DNA of 9,702 bases from a bacterium (GTDB lineage: Bacteria > Patescibacteriota > Minisyncoccia > Moranbacterales > UBA2206). Under the pieces are notes generated by a model. The model saw only the letters and a program-made list of their open reading frames with translations. It searched no databases and was not told the origin of the DNA. Below are positions 1 through 5,465 of this stretch, piece by piece; within the stretch, counting starts at the first letter, position 1; every line of letters begins with the position of its first letter. The position numbers were made by a program, and so were the translations under genes. The stretch lies in assembly GCA_021789395.1 (NCBI GenBank), contig JAJYJP010000031.1:1-9702 (forward strand), given 5' to 3'.

Positions 1-55
1 CAAGATACTCGCTTAGATAGCGGGCAAAGATATCTTTTTTAGTAGTCATATTCAT
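1..55 (-). CDS. 5' fragment of a transposase-like gene (partial)
   Basis: An open frame runs leftward off the window edge and reads MNMTTKKDIFARYLSEYL. A second in-frame ATG lies at 47-49, giving MTTKKDIFARYL. From memory, this N-terminus resembles integrase-core (DDE) transposases common in Patescibacteria genomes, but only 18 residues are visible and no catalytic domain can be checked. Supporting context: the start codon sits in the centre of a perfect palindrome (42-66), and iterated GGTAAC/GAGCTA motifs lie just upstream (67-122), as expected for a transposon end carrying transposase-binding sites. No Shine-Dalgarno is visible. It could instead be an unrelated small protein. The coding call is moderate and the transposase identity is an inference. 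Confidence 0.4.
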   Translation of the reverse strand, partial: MNMTTKKDIFARYLSEYL

Positions 56-66
56 AATATGACTAC
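42..66. repeat. 11-bp perfect palindrome with the start codon in its spacer
   Basis: GTAGTCATATT (42-52) and AATATGACTAC (56-66) are perfect inverted repeats separated by 3 bases, CAT, which is the complement of the upstream ATG of the leftward gene. As RNA of the minus strand this folds into a hairpin with AUG as the loop. As DNA it is a symmetric site that could bind a dimer. It ends exactly where the GGTAAC repeats begin. Autoregulation of a transposase, or protection against read-through transcripts, is an inference. Confidence 0.8.
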
Positions 67-122
67 GGTAACCCAATTTTGAGCTATCCAGTAAACCCTT
101 GGTAACAGTTTTTATGAGCTAA
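67..122. repeat. Two imperfect direct repeats (GGTAAC...GAGCTA)
   Basis: GGTAAC at 67-72 is followed by GAGCTA at 81-86, and GGTAAC at 101-106 is followed by GAGCTA at 117-122. These are two copies of a bipartite motif 34-36 bp apart, with a related GTAAACCC at 91-98 between them. They fill the space between the start-codon palindrome and the tRNA promoter. Iterated sites next to a transposase start are typical of transposon ends that bind several transposase protomers; this role is inferred. The exact element boundary, perhaps near 120-130, cannot be set from one copy. Confidence 0.45.
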
Positions 123-131
123 GAGGAGATA

Positions 132-160
132 TTGACTGGAGATGATAAAATTGTTACAAT
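132..160 (+). promoter_or_regulatory. Promoter of tRNA-Lys
   Basis: TTGACT (132-137) and TACAAT (155-160) are separated by 17 bases, a near-consensus sigma70-type promoter. Transcription would start near 167, leaving a short 5' leader of about 17 nt to be trimmed before the mature tRNA at 184. The -35 box begins only about 10 bases after the last GAGCTA motif, so the mobile-element end abuts this promoter. Confidence 0.75.
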
Positions 161-183
161 GGCAAAGTCGTTATAAATCAAAT

Positions 184-257
184 GGGTCGTTAGCTCAGCC
201 TGGTAGAGCAGTTGCCTTTTAAGCAAACGGTCGGAGGTTCGAATCCTCCACGACCCA
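184..257 (+). tRNA. tRNA-Lys, anticodon UUU
   Basis: A 74-nt cloverleaf can be drawn by hand. The acceptor stem is GGGTCGT (184-190) with ACGACCC (250-256) and discriminator A257. The D stem is GCTC/GAGC (193-196 with 206-209). The anticodon arm spans 211-227, with loop C-T-TTT-A-A and anticodon TTT at 218-220. The variable loop is 5 nt, and the T arm GGAGG/CCTCC (233-237 with 245-249) has loop TTCGAAT. The first anticodon-stem pair (G211/A227) is a mismatch. The 3' CCA is not encoded (bases after A257 are CAT), so CCA must be added by a nucleotidyltransferase. The gene reads AAA and AAG codons and is a single-gene transcription unit with its own promoter and terminator. Confidence 0.96.
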
Positions 258-264
258 CATTAGC

Positions 265-288
265 AAATCCCCCGCGAGGGATTTTTTT
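265..288 (+). terminator. Intrinsic terminator of tRNA-Lys
   Basis: AAATCCC (265-271) pairs perfectly with GGGATTT (278-284) around a 6-nt loop, and the run of seven T (282-288) overlaps the end of the stem. It starts 8 bases after the mature tRNA end. The -35 box of the next gene starts directly after the T run, which shows how compact the region is. Confidence 0.85.
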
Positions 289-289
289 G

Positions 290-318
290 TTGGAAGAGTT
301 GTTTTTGTGTGCTATAAT
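290..318 (+). promoter_or_regulatory. Leaderless-type promoter of the propeller lipoprotein
   Basis: TTGGAA (290-295), a 17-base spacer and a perfect TATAAT (313-318) form a strong promoter. The -10 box ends 6 bases before the ATG at 325, so the expected transcription start falls on or next to the start codon. No ribosome-binding site could be contained in such a transcript. This supports both the start codon chosen for the gene and leaderless translation. Confidence 0.75.
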
Positions 319-324
319 TCAAAC

Positions 325-1371
325 ATGAAAAAATATTTATTAGTTGCCGCTGTTTTGGCTTTGCCGCTGGCGCTTTCCGGTTGTGGAACTATTCCAACTT
401 CGCAAAATCCGGCCAGCAGTCTCTATAAATCCACGGATGGCGGAGAAACCTGGGCGGTCAAAAACAAAACCAGCGAAGCGGGATTGGATCTGTCGGCGCT
501 CGATGTGATCAGCATGGTCGTTAATCCTAATGACGGCAATAATGTCTTTGTCGGGACGAAAAACAACGGCCTAATCAAGACTGACGACGGCGGAGAAACT
601 TGGGCTTCCGATAACTTTCCTTACGGCAAAGTCTACGGCATTGCTGTTGATCCTGTCGATAGCCGGATAATTTACGCGACCGGTGTGACGAACAATCGCG
701 GGAAAATTTTTAAAAGCATCGATGCCGGAAAAAATTGGCAGGAGATCTACACGACGCCGGCAAACGGACCTTTGGCAATTTCACTTGTTATTGACAACAA
801 AAATTCAAACGTTTTGTATGCCTCGACCAGTGATAATCAAGTTATCAAAACGACGGACGGCGGCCAGACCTGGAAAAGCATTTTGCAAAATAATTATCCT
901 GTTCTGAACATTGCCATTGATGCCCAGAACGACAACCAAATCTATTTTGTCGACACCGGAAACAATATCTACATGAGCAAAGACGGAGGAACGACAGTGC
1001 AAAATATGACTCAAAAACTTCAAGCTAGCCATTTTTCCGGCAGCATCAAATCGGTCGTGACGGATCCGACGCTAGCTAATACGCTTTACGTCATCGGATC
1101 GGCGGGGATTCTGAAAAGTACCGACGCTGGCAATGCCTGGACAAGACTTGACTTGCTGAATGACCCGCAAAGGTTTCCGGTACAGACTCTAGTCATAAAT
1201 CCGATGAATTCCCAAGAACTTATTTATGGCGCTGCTCAGGCGACATACAAATCCATCGACGGCGGCAAAACCTGGACGACGGCACAGTTCGACACATCTA
1301 AAACGATAAATGTATTAAAGTATGATCCGACCAATACAAGCAGCGTATACCTGGGATTAAGCGCGATTTAA
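325..1371 (+). CDS. Seven-Asp-box beta-propeller lipoprotein (YCF48/sialidase-fold-like)
   Basis: A 348-residue predicted secreted lipoprotein. Residues 1-20 are a lipoprotein signal: Lys-Lys, a hydrophobic stretch, then lipobox LSGC with Cys20 as the lipidation site. Seven Asp-box motifs (S/T-x-D-x-G-x-T-W) follow at residues 36-43, 86-93, 131-138, 176-183, 218-225, 265-272 and 310-317. They are spaced 42-50 residues apart, matching one per blade of a seven-bladed propeller; the fifth lacks the final Trp (Val225). This layout is seen in BNR/sialidase-fold, VPS10 and YCF48-like proteins. No sialidase catalytic residues can be assigned, so an enzyme role is not supported; binding or assembly at the cell surface is more likely. 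ATG325 is preferred over the in-frame ATG at 307 because the signal peptide starts there and the -10 box at 313-318 lies between the two. It has its own promoter. Read-through into frr, 38 bases downstream, is possible because I see no terminator. Confidence 0.85.
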   Translation: MKKYLLVAAVLALPLALSGCGTIPTSQNPASSLYKSTDGGETWAVKNKTSEAGLDLSALDVISMVVNPNDGNNVFVGTKNNGLIKTDDGGETWASDNFPYGKVYGIAVDPVDSRIIYATGVTNNRGKIFKSIDAGKNWQEIYTTPANGPLAISLVIDNKNSNVLYASTSDNQVIKTTDGGQTWKSILQNNYPVLNIAIDAQNDNQIYFVDTGNNIYMSKDGGTTVQNMTQKLQASHFSGSIKSVVTDPTLANTLYVIGSAGILKSTDAGNAWTRLDLLNDPQRFPVQTLVINPMNSQELIYGAAQATYKSIDGGKTWTTAQFDTSKTINVLKYDPTNTSSVYLGLSAI

Positions 1372-1386
1372 ACTAATAATTTTTTG

Positions 1387-1400
1387 CCGGAATAATCCGG
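1387..1400 (+). other. Small hairpin just upstream of frr
   Basis: CCGGA (1387-1391) and TCCGG (1396-1400) form a 5-bp stem with loop ATAA, extendable by G-T wobbles. It ends 9 bases before the frr ATG, covering the place where a Shine-Dalgarno would lie. The T run is on its 5' side, so it is not an intrinsic terminator on the plus strand. A role in frr translation is possible but unproven. Confidence 0.4.
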
Positions 1401-1409
1401 TGCATATTT

Positions 1410-1967
1410 ATGTATAAAGATGTAATAAATGACAAAAGAAAAGATTTTGACAAATCGATCGAGCATTTCAAGGAGGAGCTTAACCAACTGAGGACCGGTC
1501 GGGCTTCATCCGTTTTGGTGGAGAAATTATCGGTAGATTATTACGGCACAAAAACTCCATTGAAACAGATGGCCAGCATCACTATTCCGGAAGCTAGAAC
1601 AATCGTGATTTCTCCTTGGGACAAAAGCGCGCTTTCCGGAATCGAAAAAGCCATCCGTGAATCGCAGCTCAATCTCAACCCGGTCAATGATGGACAAGTG
1701 GTGCGTATTAACATTCCGGCGTTGACCGAAGAGCGGCGCAAAGAATTGGTAAAAGTTTTGAATCAGAGAGCGGAAGAAGCCAGGATCGTCGTGCGCAAAC
1801 ATCGGGAAGAAGTCTGGGAAGAAATCCAAAATCTGGAAAAAGAAGGGGTGATCGGAGAGGATGATAAATTTGCCGGCAAGGAAGAATTGCAGAAGGTTGT
1901 GGATGAATATAATAAAAAAATAGAAGAGATTCGCGCAGAAAAGGAAAAAGAAATCCTAACAGTTTAA
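1410..1967 (+). CDS. frr: Ribosome recycling factor
   Basis: Frr acts with elongation factor G to split the post-termination ribosome into subunits so that it can start a new round. The 185-residue protein is exactly the usual family length. Recognisable family stretches are FKEELNQLRTGRASSVL near residues 20-36, VDYYGTKTPLKQMASITIPE near 43-62 and the helix-rich TEERRKELVKVLNQRAEEAR near 111-130. Domain I, the three-helix bundle, is formed by the N-terminus and the charged C-terminal half; domain II, the beta domain, lies between. The start is fixed by alignment to the family, yet no Shine-Dalgarno precedes it. It lies 38 bases after the lipoprotein gene and 4 bases before the protease gene, with which it is probably co-transcribed. 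In many bacteria frr follows tsf and pyrH, which are absent here. Confidence 0.97.
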   Translation: MYKDVINDKRKDFDKSIEHFKEELNQLRTGRASSVLVEKLSVDYYGTKTPLKQMASITIPEARTIVISPWDKSALSGIEKAIRESQLNLNPVNDGQVVRINIPALTEERRKELVKVLNQRAEEARIVVRKHREEVWEEIQNLEKEGVIGEDDKFAGKEELQKVVDEYNKKIEEIRAEKEKEILTV

Positions 1968-1971
1968 TTCA

Positions 1972-3093
1972 ATGCTAACCGTCATCGTTTTTATTTTAAT
2001 ACTAGGTGTTTTGATTTTTGTCCATGAACTGGGCCATTTTTTGACGGCCCGCCAGAGCGGCATCAAGACCGATGAATTTGGTTTTGGTTTTCCGCCCAGA
2101 ATCCTTGGTTTCGTGAAAGACGAAGAGACCGGTAAAAGGAAATTAGTTTGGGGTAATAAAGAAGTGTTGTCCAAATTTACGATTTATTCGATCAACTGGA
2201 TTCCGTTGGGCGGCTTTGTGAAGATAAAAGGGGAAGACGGGGAAGGTAAAAAAGAGAAAGACAGTTTCGCCGGCAAGCCGGCCCGGACACGCATCAAGGT
2301 ATTGGCGGCCGGAGTTATGATGAATTTCATTTTGGCCTGGGTTTTAATTGCGATCGCGCTGATGATCGGAGCGCCGGAAGCGGTGGATTCTGCTCAAGCG
2401 GTTCCCAACGCCCATATTCAAGTGACTGATGTAGCCAGCAATTCGCCGGCCAGCACGATGGGACTGAAGATTGGCGATGAGATCGTGGGAACTCCGAGCG
2501 GTACAAAATTCCAGTCGGTCAGTGATTTGCAGAAATATATTGATTCGCACAAAGGACAACAAATAATTTTAGAAATAAAGAGAGGCAATCAGACGCTTGA
2601 TTTGAAGGGCGTGCCGCGCGCCAATCCGCCGGCCGGGCAAGGGGCGCTAGGTGTGGAATTAGCGGCAACCATTATCAAAAGTTATCCGTGGTACGAAGCG
2701 ATCTGGCAAGGTTTGCTGGATGTGTTTAATTTGATTTGGGCGATGATCGTGGCAATTTATGGAATTTTGAAATCTCTTTTTATGGGCCATTCGGTCAGTG
2801 CGGATGTGACTGGCCCAGTGGGTATTGCGATTTTGACCAAACAGGTGACAGCTTTGGGATTGGTCTATGTTTTGCAATTTGCAGCGCTTCTCAGCATCAA
2901 TCTTGGCATCATCAATGCCATTCCTTTCCCGGCGCTCGACGGAGGCCGGATTCTTTTCGTCGTGATTGAAAAAATCAAAGGCCGGCCGGTAAGTCAAAGA
3001 GTGGAGCAGACTTTTCATACAGTCGGATTTCTCTTGCTGATTCTGTTGATGATAATCATCACTTTCAGGGATGTGAGTAATTATATAAAATAA
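1972..3093 (+). CDS. rseP: RseP-type site-2 zinc metalloprotease
   Basis: A membrane-embedded zinc protease of the M50 family. Such enzymes cut transmembrane segments of substrates such as anti-sigma factors (regulated intramembrane proteolysis). Residues 1-22 form the first membrane segment and hold the HExxH motif, H18-E19-L-G-H22, with Glu19 the expected catalytic residue. GGFVKIKGE follows near residue 78. A second hydrophobic segment near 107-135 includes the conserved AG..MN region (Asn118). A single PDZ-like domain spans about 140-215. The third zinc ligand is in the PALDGGR motif, Asp323, next to a late membrane segment. At 373 residues it has one PDZ domain, like the shorter Gram-positive and CPR forms, against two in E. 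coli RseP. Its start lies 4 bases after the frr stop and has no Shine-Dalgarno, so coupled translation is likely. The substrate is unknown. Confidence 0.95.
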   Translation: MLTVIVFILILGVLIFVHELGHFLTARQSGIKTDEFGFGFPPRILGFVKDEETGKRKLVWGNKEVLSKFTIYSINWIPLGGFVKIKGEDGEGKKEKDSFAGKPARTRIKVLAAGVMMNFILAWVLIAIALMIGAPEAVDSAQAVPNAHIQVTDVASNSPASTMGLKIGDEIVGTPSGTKFQSVSDLQKYIDSHKGQQIILEIKRGNQTLDLKGVPRANPPAGQGALGVELAATIIKSYPWYEAIWQGLLDVFNLIWAMIVAIYGILKSLFMGHSVSADVTGPVGIAILTKQVTALGLVYVLQFAALLSINLGIINAIPFPALDGGRILFVVIEKIKGRPVSQRVEQTFHTVGFLLLILLMIIITFRDVSNYIK

Positions 3094-3116
3094 TAATTTG
3101 TTAGGACTGAAAGAAG

Positions 3117-4256
3117 ATGAAAGCTTTTGAAATTGCCAAGCACGATTTGGACTATTGTTTTCAGGATGGCGGAATAGTTGCCAGCGCTGATCATTTTAAC
3201 GATTACTGGGCGCGTGATTCCTTTTATGCTTCCTGGGGCTATCTGGAAATTGGCGAAATTGAAAAAGTAAAATCCAATTTGGATCTTTTTATTTCTTATC
3301 AAAAAGAAGACGGCCAGATTCCGCGAAGGATCGACTGTTTTTTTGTCGGCTTAAAGTATCTGGGAATAAAAATAAAAAGAAAATCTATTCAACCAAAATA
3401 TGCGGGAGCTTATATTTTTCCGGCGCTCGATCCTAATATTTTATTTGTGATAGTGTGTCATAGATATTTTAAAAAATCCGGCGATTTGGATTTTCTTAAA
3501 ACAAATTTTGAAAAAATTTTCCAAGCTTTGCAATGGCTGGAAAAATTTGAAGCGGACGGATTTTTGCAAGAAAAAATCTTTGCCAATTGGATGGACGTAA
3601 TCGTCAAACGCGGTGCGGTTTTGTATACCAATGTTTTGTATTTTGATGCGCTCAACGCTTTTGCAAAAATATGTGTCAGTTTGAACAAAAAAGAATTGAG
3701 CGATAAATATTCCGCTAGAGCGGAAAAGTTGAAAAAAATAATTAATGAAAAATTTTGGAACGGAAAATACTACATTGATTGGATGGATGGCAATAAGAAA
3801 TATGATTATTTTTCCACTGACGGAAATGTTTTCGCGATCTATTTCGAGGTGTCTGACGCGGAAAAAACAAAAAAAATTATCGCCCGAATTGAAAAAGATA
3901 AGTTAGACGAAATTCCCATGAAGACTAACTTTCCAAATTACCCCTGGTGGCGAGTGGCGTTGCGAATGTATCTGATCGGAACATCGGGCTATCAGAACAA
4001 CTACGCCAGTTGGCTGTGGTTGGGCTGTATCTATGCGATTGCTTTGAAAAACAGCGGTTATAATCAGGAGGCGAATAAGATTGAGGATAAAATCACAAAA
4101 AAGATCGAGGAATTTCAAAAAGTTTATGAAATATACACTCCGGATGGCGCGCCGTATCGCGGCTGGTTTTGGAAAAGCGCGGCGACTTTCGCGTGGAGTT
4201 CGGGGCTGTATTTGTGGATGAATAAGATTCTAGAAAATGTTGTCGTTGACTTTTAA
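3117..4256 (+). CDS. Stand-alone (alpha/alpha)6 glycosidase-like protein (debranching-enzyme C-domain type)
   Basis: A 379-residue protein without signal peptide or membrane segments, so probably cytoplasmic. It resembles the six-hairpin glycosidase fold, most closely the amylo-alpha-1,6-glucosidase domain of glycogen debranching enzymes. Residues 30-41 (YWARDSFYASWG) match the W-x-RD-[ST]-F signature. Residues 157-160 (NWMD), followed by a Tyr-rich stretch LYTNVLYFDALNAF, parallel the TWMD...ALWYNAL region. FWNGKYY and STDGN (233-237) parallel the next conserved blocks. Cleavage of an alpha-glucosidic bond is therefore plausible but the substrate is not proven. The N-terminal domain of full debranching enzymes is missing. 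GH63- or GH100-like enzymes share the fold and are alternatives. It starts 23 bases after rseP; purine-rich GAAAGAAG directly before the ATG, or AGGA at 3103-3106, might be a weak ribosome-binding site. No terminator is visible after its stop. Confidence 0.65.
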   Translation: MKAFEIAKHDLDYCFQDGGIVASADHFNDYWARDSFYASWGYLEIGEIEKVKSNLDLFISYQKEDGQIPRRIDCFFVGLKYLGIKIKRKSIQPKYAGAYIFPALDPNILFVIVCHRYFKKSGDLDFLKTNFEKIFQALQWLEKFEADGFLQEKIFANWMDVIVKRGAVLYTNVLYFDALNAFAKICVSLNKKELSDKYSARAEKLKKIINEKFWNGKYYIDWMDGNKKYDYFSTDGNVFAIYFEVSDAEKTKKIIARIEKDKLDEIPMKTNFPNYPWWRVALRMYLIGTSGYQNNYASWLWLGCIYAIALKNSGYNQEANKIEDKITKKIEEFQKVYEIYTPDGAPYRGWFWKSAATFAWSSGLYLWMNKILENVVVDF

Positions 4257-4273
4257 TAAAAATTGTATTAATG

Positions 4274-4302
4274 TTCAATGTTGCTGTTTGACAAAATAAT
4301 AT
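4274..4302 (+). promoter_or_regulatory. Weak candidate promoter of the alpha/beta hydrolase
   Basis: TTCAAT (4274-4279) and TAATAT (4297-4302) are 17 bases apart in the AT-rich gap before the hydrolase. A perfect TTGACA at 4288-4293 lies in the same gap but has no good -10 box at 16-18 bases. A promoter here is expected because the gene has its own terminator, but the exact boxes are uncertain. Confidence 0.3.
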
Positions 4303-4336
4303 AGATTTTAGAAAACAAAATTTGCCGATAAAATCG

Positions 4337-4342
4337 AGGAGG
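4337..4342 (+). promoter_or_regulatory. Strong Shine-Dalgarno of the hydrolase gene
   Basis: AGGAGG lies 7 bases before ATG4350, a textbook ribosome-binding site that fixes this start. It is the only strong Shine-Dalgarno in the window; the neighbouring starts of frr, rseP, mreB, mreC, mreD and mrdA have none. Confidence 0.9.
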
Positions 4343-4349
4343 ATAGAAA

Positions 4350-5219
4350 ATGGCACGCAAACAGCTTTCCGATGAAGAAAAGATCATTCTTGAAACACGT
4401 GTTGGTCCCCAACTCCAAAAGGAAGAATTTGCCTTAATTCCGATCAATGGTAAAAATTACAAAATGAGTTACTGTAAGATCGGAAACGATAACAAAGATG
4501 TGATAGTGCTTCTGCCTGGTTTTGGTTCGGGGTGGACAGGCATATCACTTCTAGGTGTCGAACTTGCAAAGTTGGGTTATCGGGTTTTCATGCCTTCTTT
4601 GTTAGGATATGGAAATTCTGATAATCCGCCTATGTATCGCTACAGTGATTTTCTGTGTGAAGCTTCTTGGCTTCATGCCTGGACATCCAAAGTACTTCCT
4701 GATAAAGGCATTCACTGGGTAGGTCATTCAATGGCCTCGCCCATAATCACAGAACTGGCAGCAATGAGCCCGGACAAGGTGGCAAGTCTTATATTGCTTG
4801 ATCCCGTTGGTTTTCAAAGAAGAGGCATGACTGAACTGGCGGTAAAGTTTGTCACAAATGGCATCGGTCATGCAATAGACTTTGCGGGAGATCCAAGGTG
4901 GGAAATTCTTAAGAAATTTCTACCCAAAGAAAAATCTCCATTTGCCAAGGATCGCATCAAGCAGCGGATAAGCGAATGGAAACGCCTATGTAACAATGGA
5001 TATGTCTTAATAGAACTCAGGAAGGTCGTTAAGGAAAAGCCTGCGAGATGTATTTTTGGCGAGAATGATTCTCTGGCGCTCGTCATAGATGTAGACTGTG
5101 ATAGATTTTGGTATGTTCCTTTGCCCGGTCTGTGGCATAATACGACCATGTTTGGCAGCGAGGAAACTGCCAAAGCGATCGGTTCTTTTGTTACCTATGT
5201 ATCTCATCAAGATACATAG
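4350..5219 (+). CDS. Alpha/beta-hydrolase fold protein
   Basis: A 289-residue enzyme of the alpha/beta-hydrolase superfamily, probably cytoplasmic (no signal peptide). The oxyanion-hole region is LLPGFGSGW (residues 54-62). MPSLLGYGNSDNP follows the third strand, as in epoxide-hydrolase and esterase relatives. The nucleophile elbow is V-G-H-S127-M. Asp240 in FGENDSLA and His263 in GLWHNTTMF are the likely acid and base, so the triad appears complete. The substrate cannot be read from sequence; esterase, lipase-like, C-C hydrolase and epoxide hydrolase activities all remain open. Its context is unusual. It has its own strong Shine-Dalgarno, a perfect hairpin across its stop codon (TAG, the only one here) and a strong terminator. 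It contains five Cys and reads as compositionally different from its neighbours. It may be a recently acquired single-gene unit placed between the glycosidase-like gene and the mre operon. The last nine residues are encoded inside the hairpin and are probably not part of the fold. Confidence 0.88.
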   Translation: MARKQLSDEEKIILETRVGPQLQKEEFALIPINGKNYKMSYCKIGNDNKDVIVLLPGFGSGWTGISLLGVELAKLGYRVFMPSLLGYGNSDNPPMYRYSDFLCEASWLHAWTSKVLPDKGIHWVGHSMASPIITELAAMSPDKVASLILLDPVGFQRRGMTELAVKFVTNGIGHAIDFAGDPRWEILKKFLPKEKSPFAKDRIKQRISEWKRLCNNGYVLIELRKVVKEKPARCIFGENDSLALVIDVDCDRFWYVPLPGLWHNTTMFGSEETAKAIGSFVTYVSHQDT

Positions 5220-5223
5220 GTAA
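5191..5223 (+). repeat. 14-bp perfect hairpin spanning the hydrolase stop codon
   Basis: TTACCTATGTATCT (5191-5204) and AGATACATAGGTAA (5210-5223) are perfect inverted repeats with loop CATCA. The stem contains the TAG stop (5217-5219) and the last codons of the hydrolase. Directly after it lies a tandem copy of GGTAATAA (5219-5234). No T run follows, so it is not a classical terminator. It may protect the mRNA 3' end or mark a junction left by recombination; both are inferences. Confidence 0.85.
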
Positions 5224-5240
5224 TAAGGTAATAACAAATT

Positions 5241-5277
5241 GCCCTGCAACTTTACGATAAGTTGTAGGGCATTTTTT
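5241..5277 (+). terminator. Strong intrinsic terminator of the hydrolase gene
   Basis: GCCCTGCAACTT (5241-5252) pairs with AAGTTGTAGGGC (5259-5270) in a 12-bp stem with one G-T wobble and a 6-nt loop. A and six T follow (5271-5277). It lies 21 bases after the stop codon and separates the hydrolase from the mre operon. Confidence 0.93.
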
Positions 5278-5335
5278 ATAGACCATAATATACTCGGATA
5301 GTAATTTCATGCTTAATTTAAAGCCAAATTTAATT

Positions 5336-5364
5336 TTGACAATCAACTCTCCATCAAGTATTAT
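5336..5364 (+). promoter_or_regulatory. Promoter of the mreBCD-mrdA operon
   Basis: A perfect TTGACA (5336-5341), a 17-base spacer and TATTAT (5359-5364) form a near-consensus sigma70-type promoter. The expected start near 5371 gives an AT-rich leader of about 95 nt before mreB. The leader holds a small CTCTT/AAGAG dyad at 5427-5438 but no riboswitch or Shine-Dalgarno that I can recognise. No other promoter or terminator is seen up to the window end, so the four genes are probably one transcript. Confidence 0.75.
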
Positions 5365-5465
5365 AGAAAAAGTGATTTTCTTGAATATAAATATCTAAAA
5401 ATAAAAAAGAATTTAAGATTTCGGCACTCTTTTAAGAGACTTGTTTTGACATTCTAAAAAATAAA

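Noticed and set aside
307..324. Upstream ATG at 307 as the start of the lipoprotein gene
   Set aside because: It would add six residues before a normal lipoprotein signal peptide and would place the -10 box inside the coding region.
1379..1402. Possible intrinsic terminator between the lipoprotein gene and frr
   Set aside because: The T run precedes the hairpin on the plus strand, and on the minus strand the hairpin is followed by A residues, so neither direction gives a stem followed by a U tract.
4288..4293. TTGACA before the hydrolase as a clear promoter
   Set aside because: No acceptable -10 hexamer lies 16-18 bases downstream; only a weaker pair in the same gap was reported.
5446..5451. 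Second TTGACA just before mreB as a promoter
   Set aside because: A -10 box at 16-18 bases would fall inside the mreB coding start, and nothing TATAAT-like is there.
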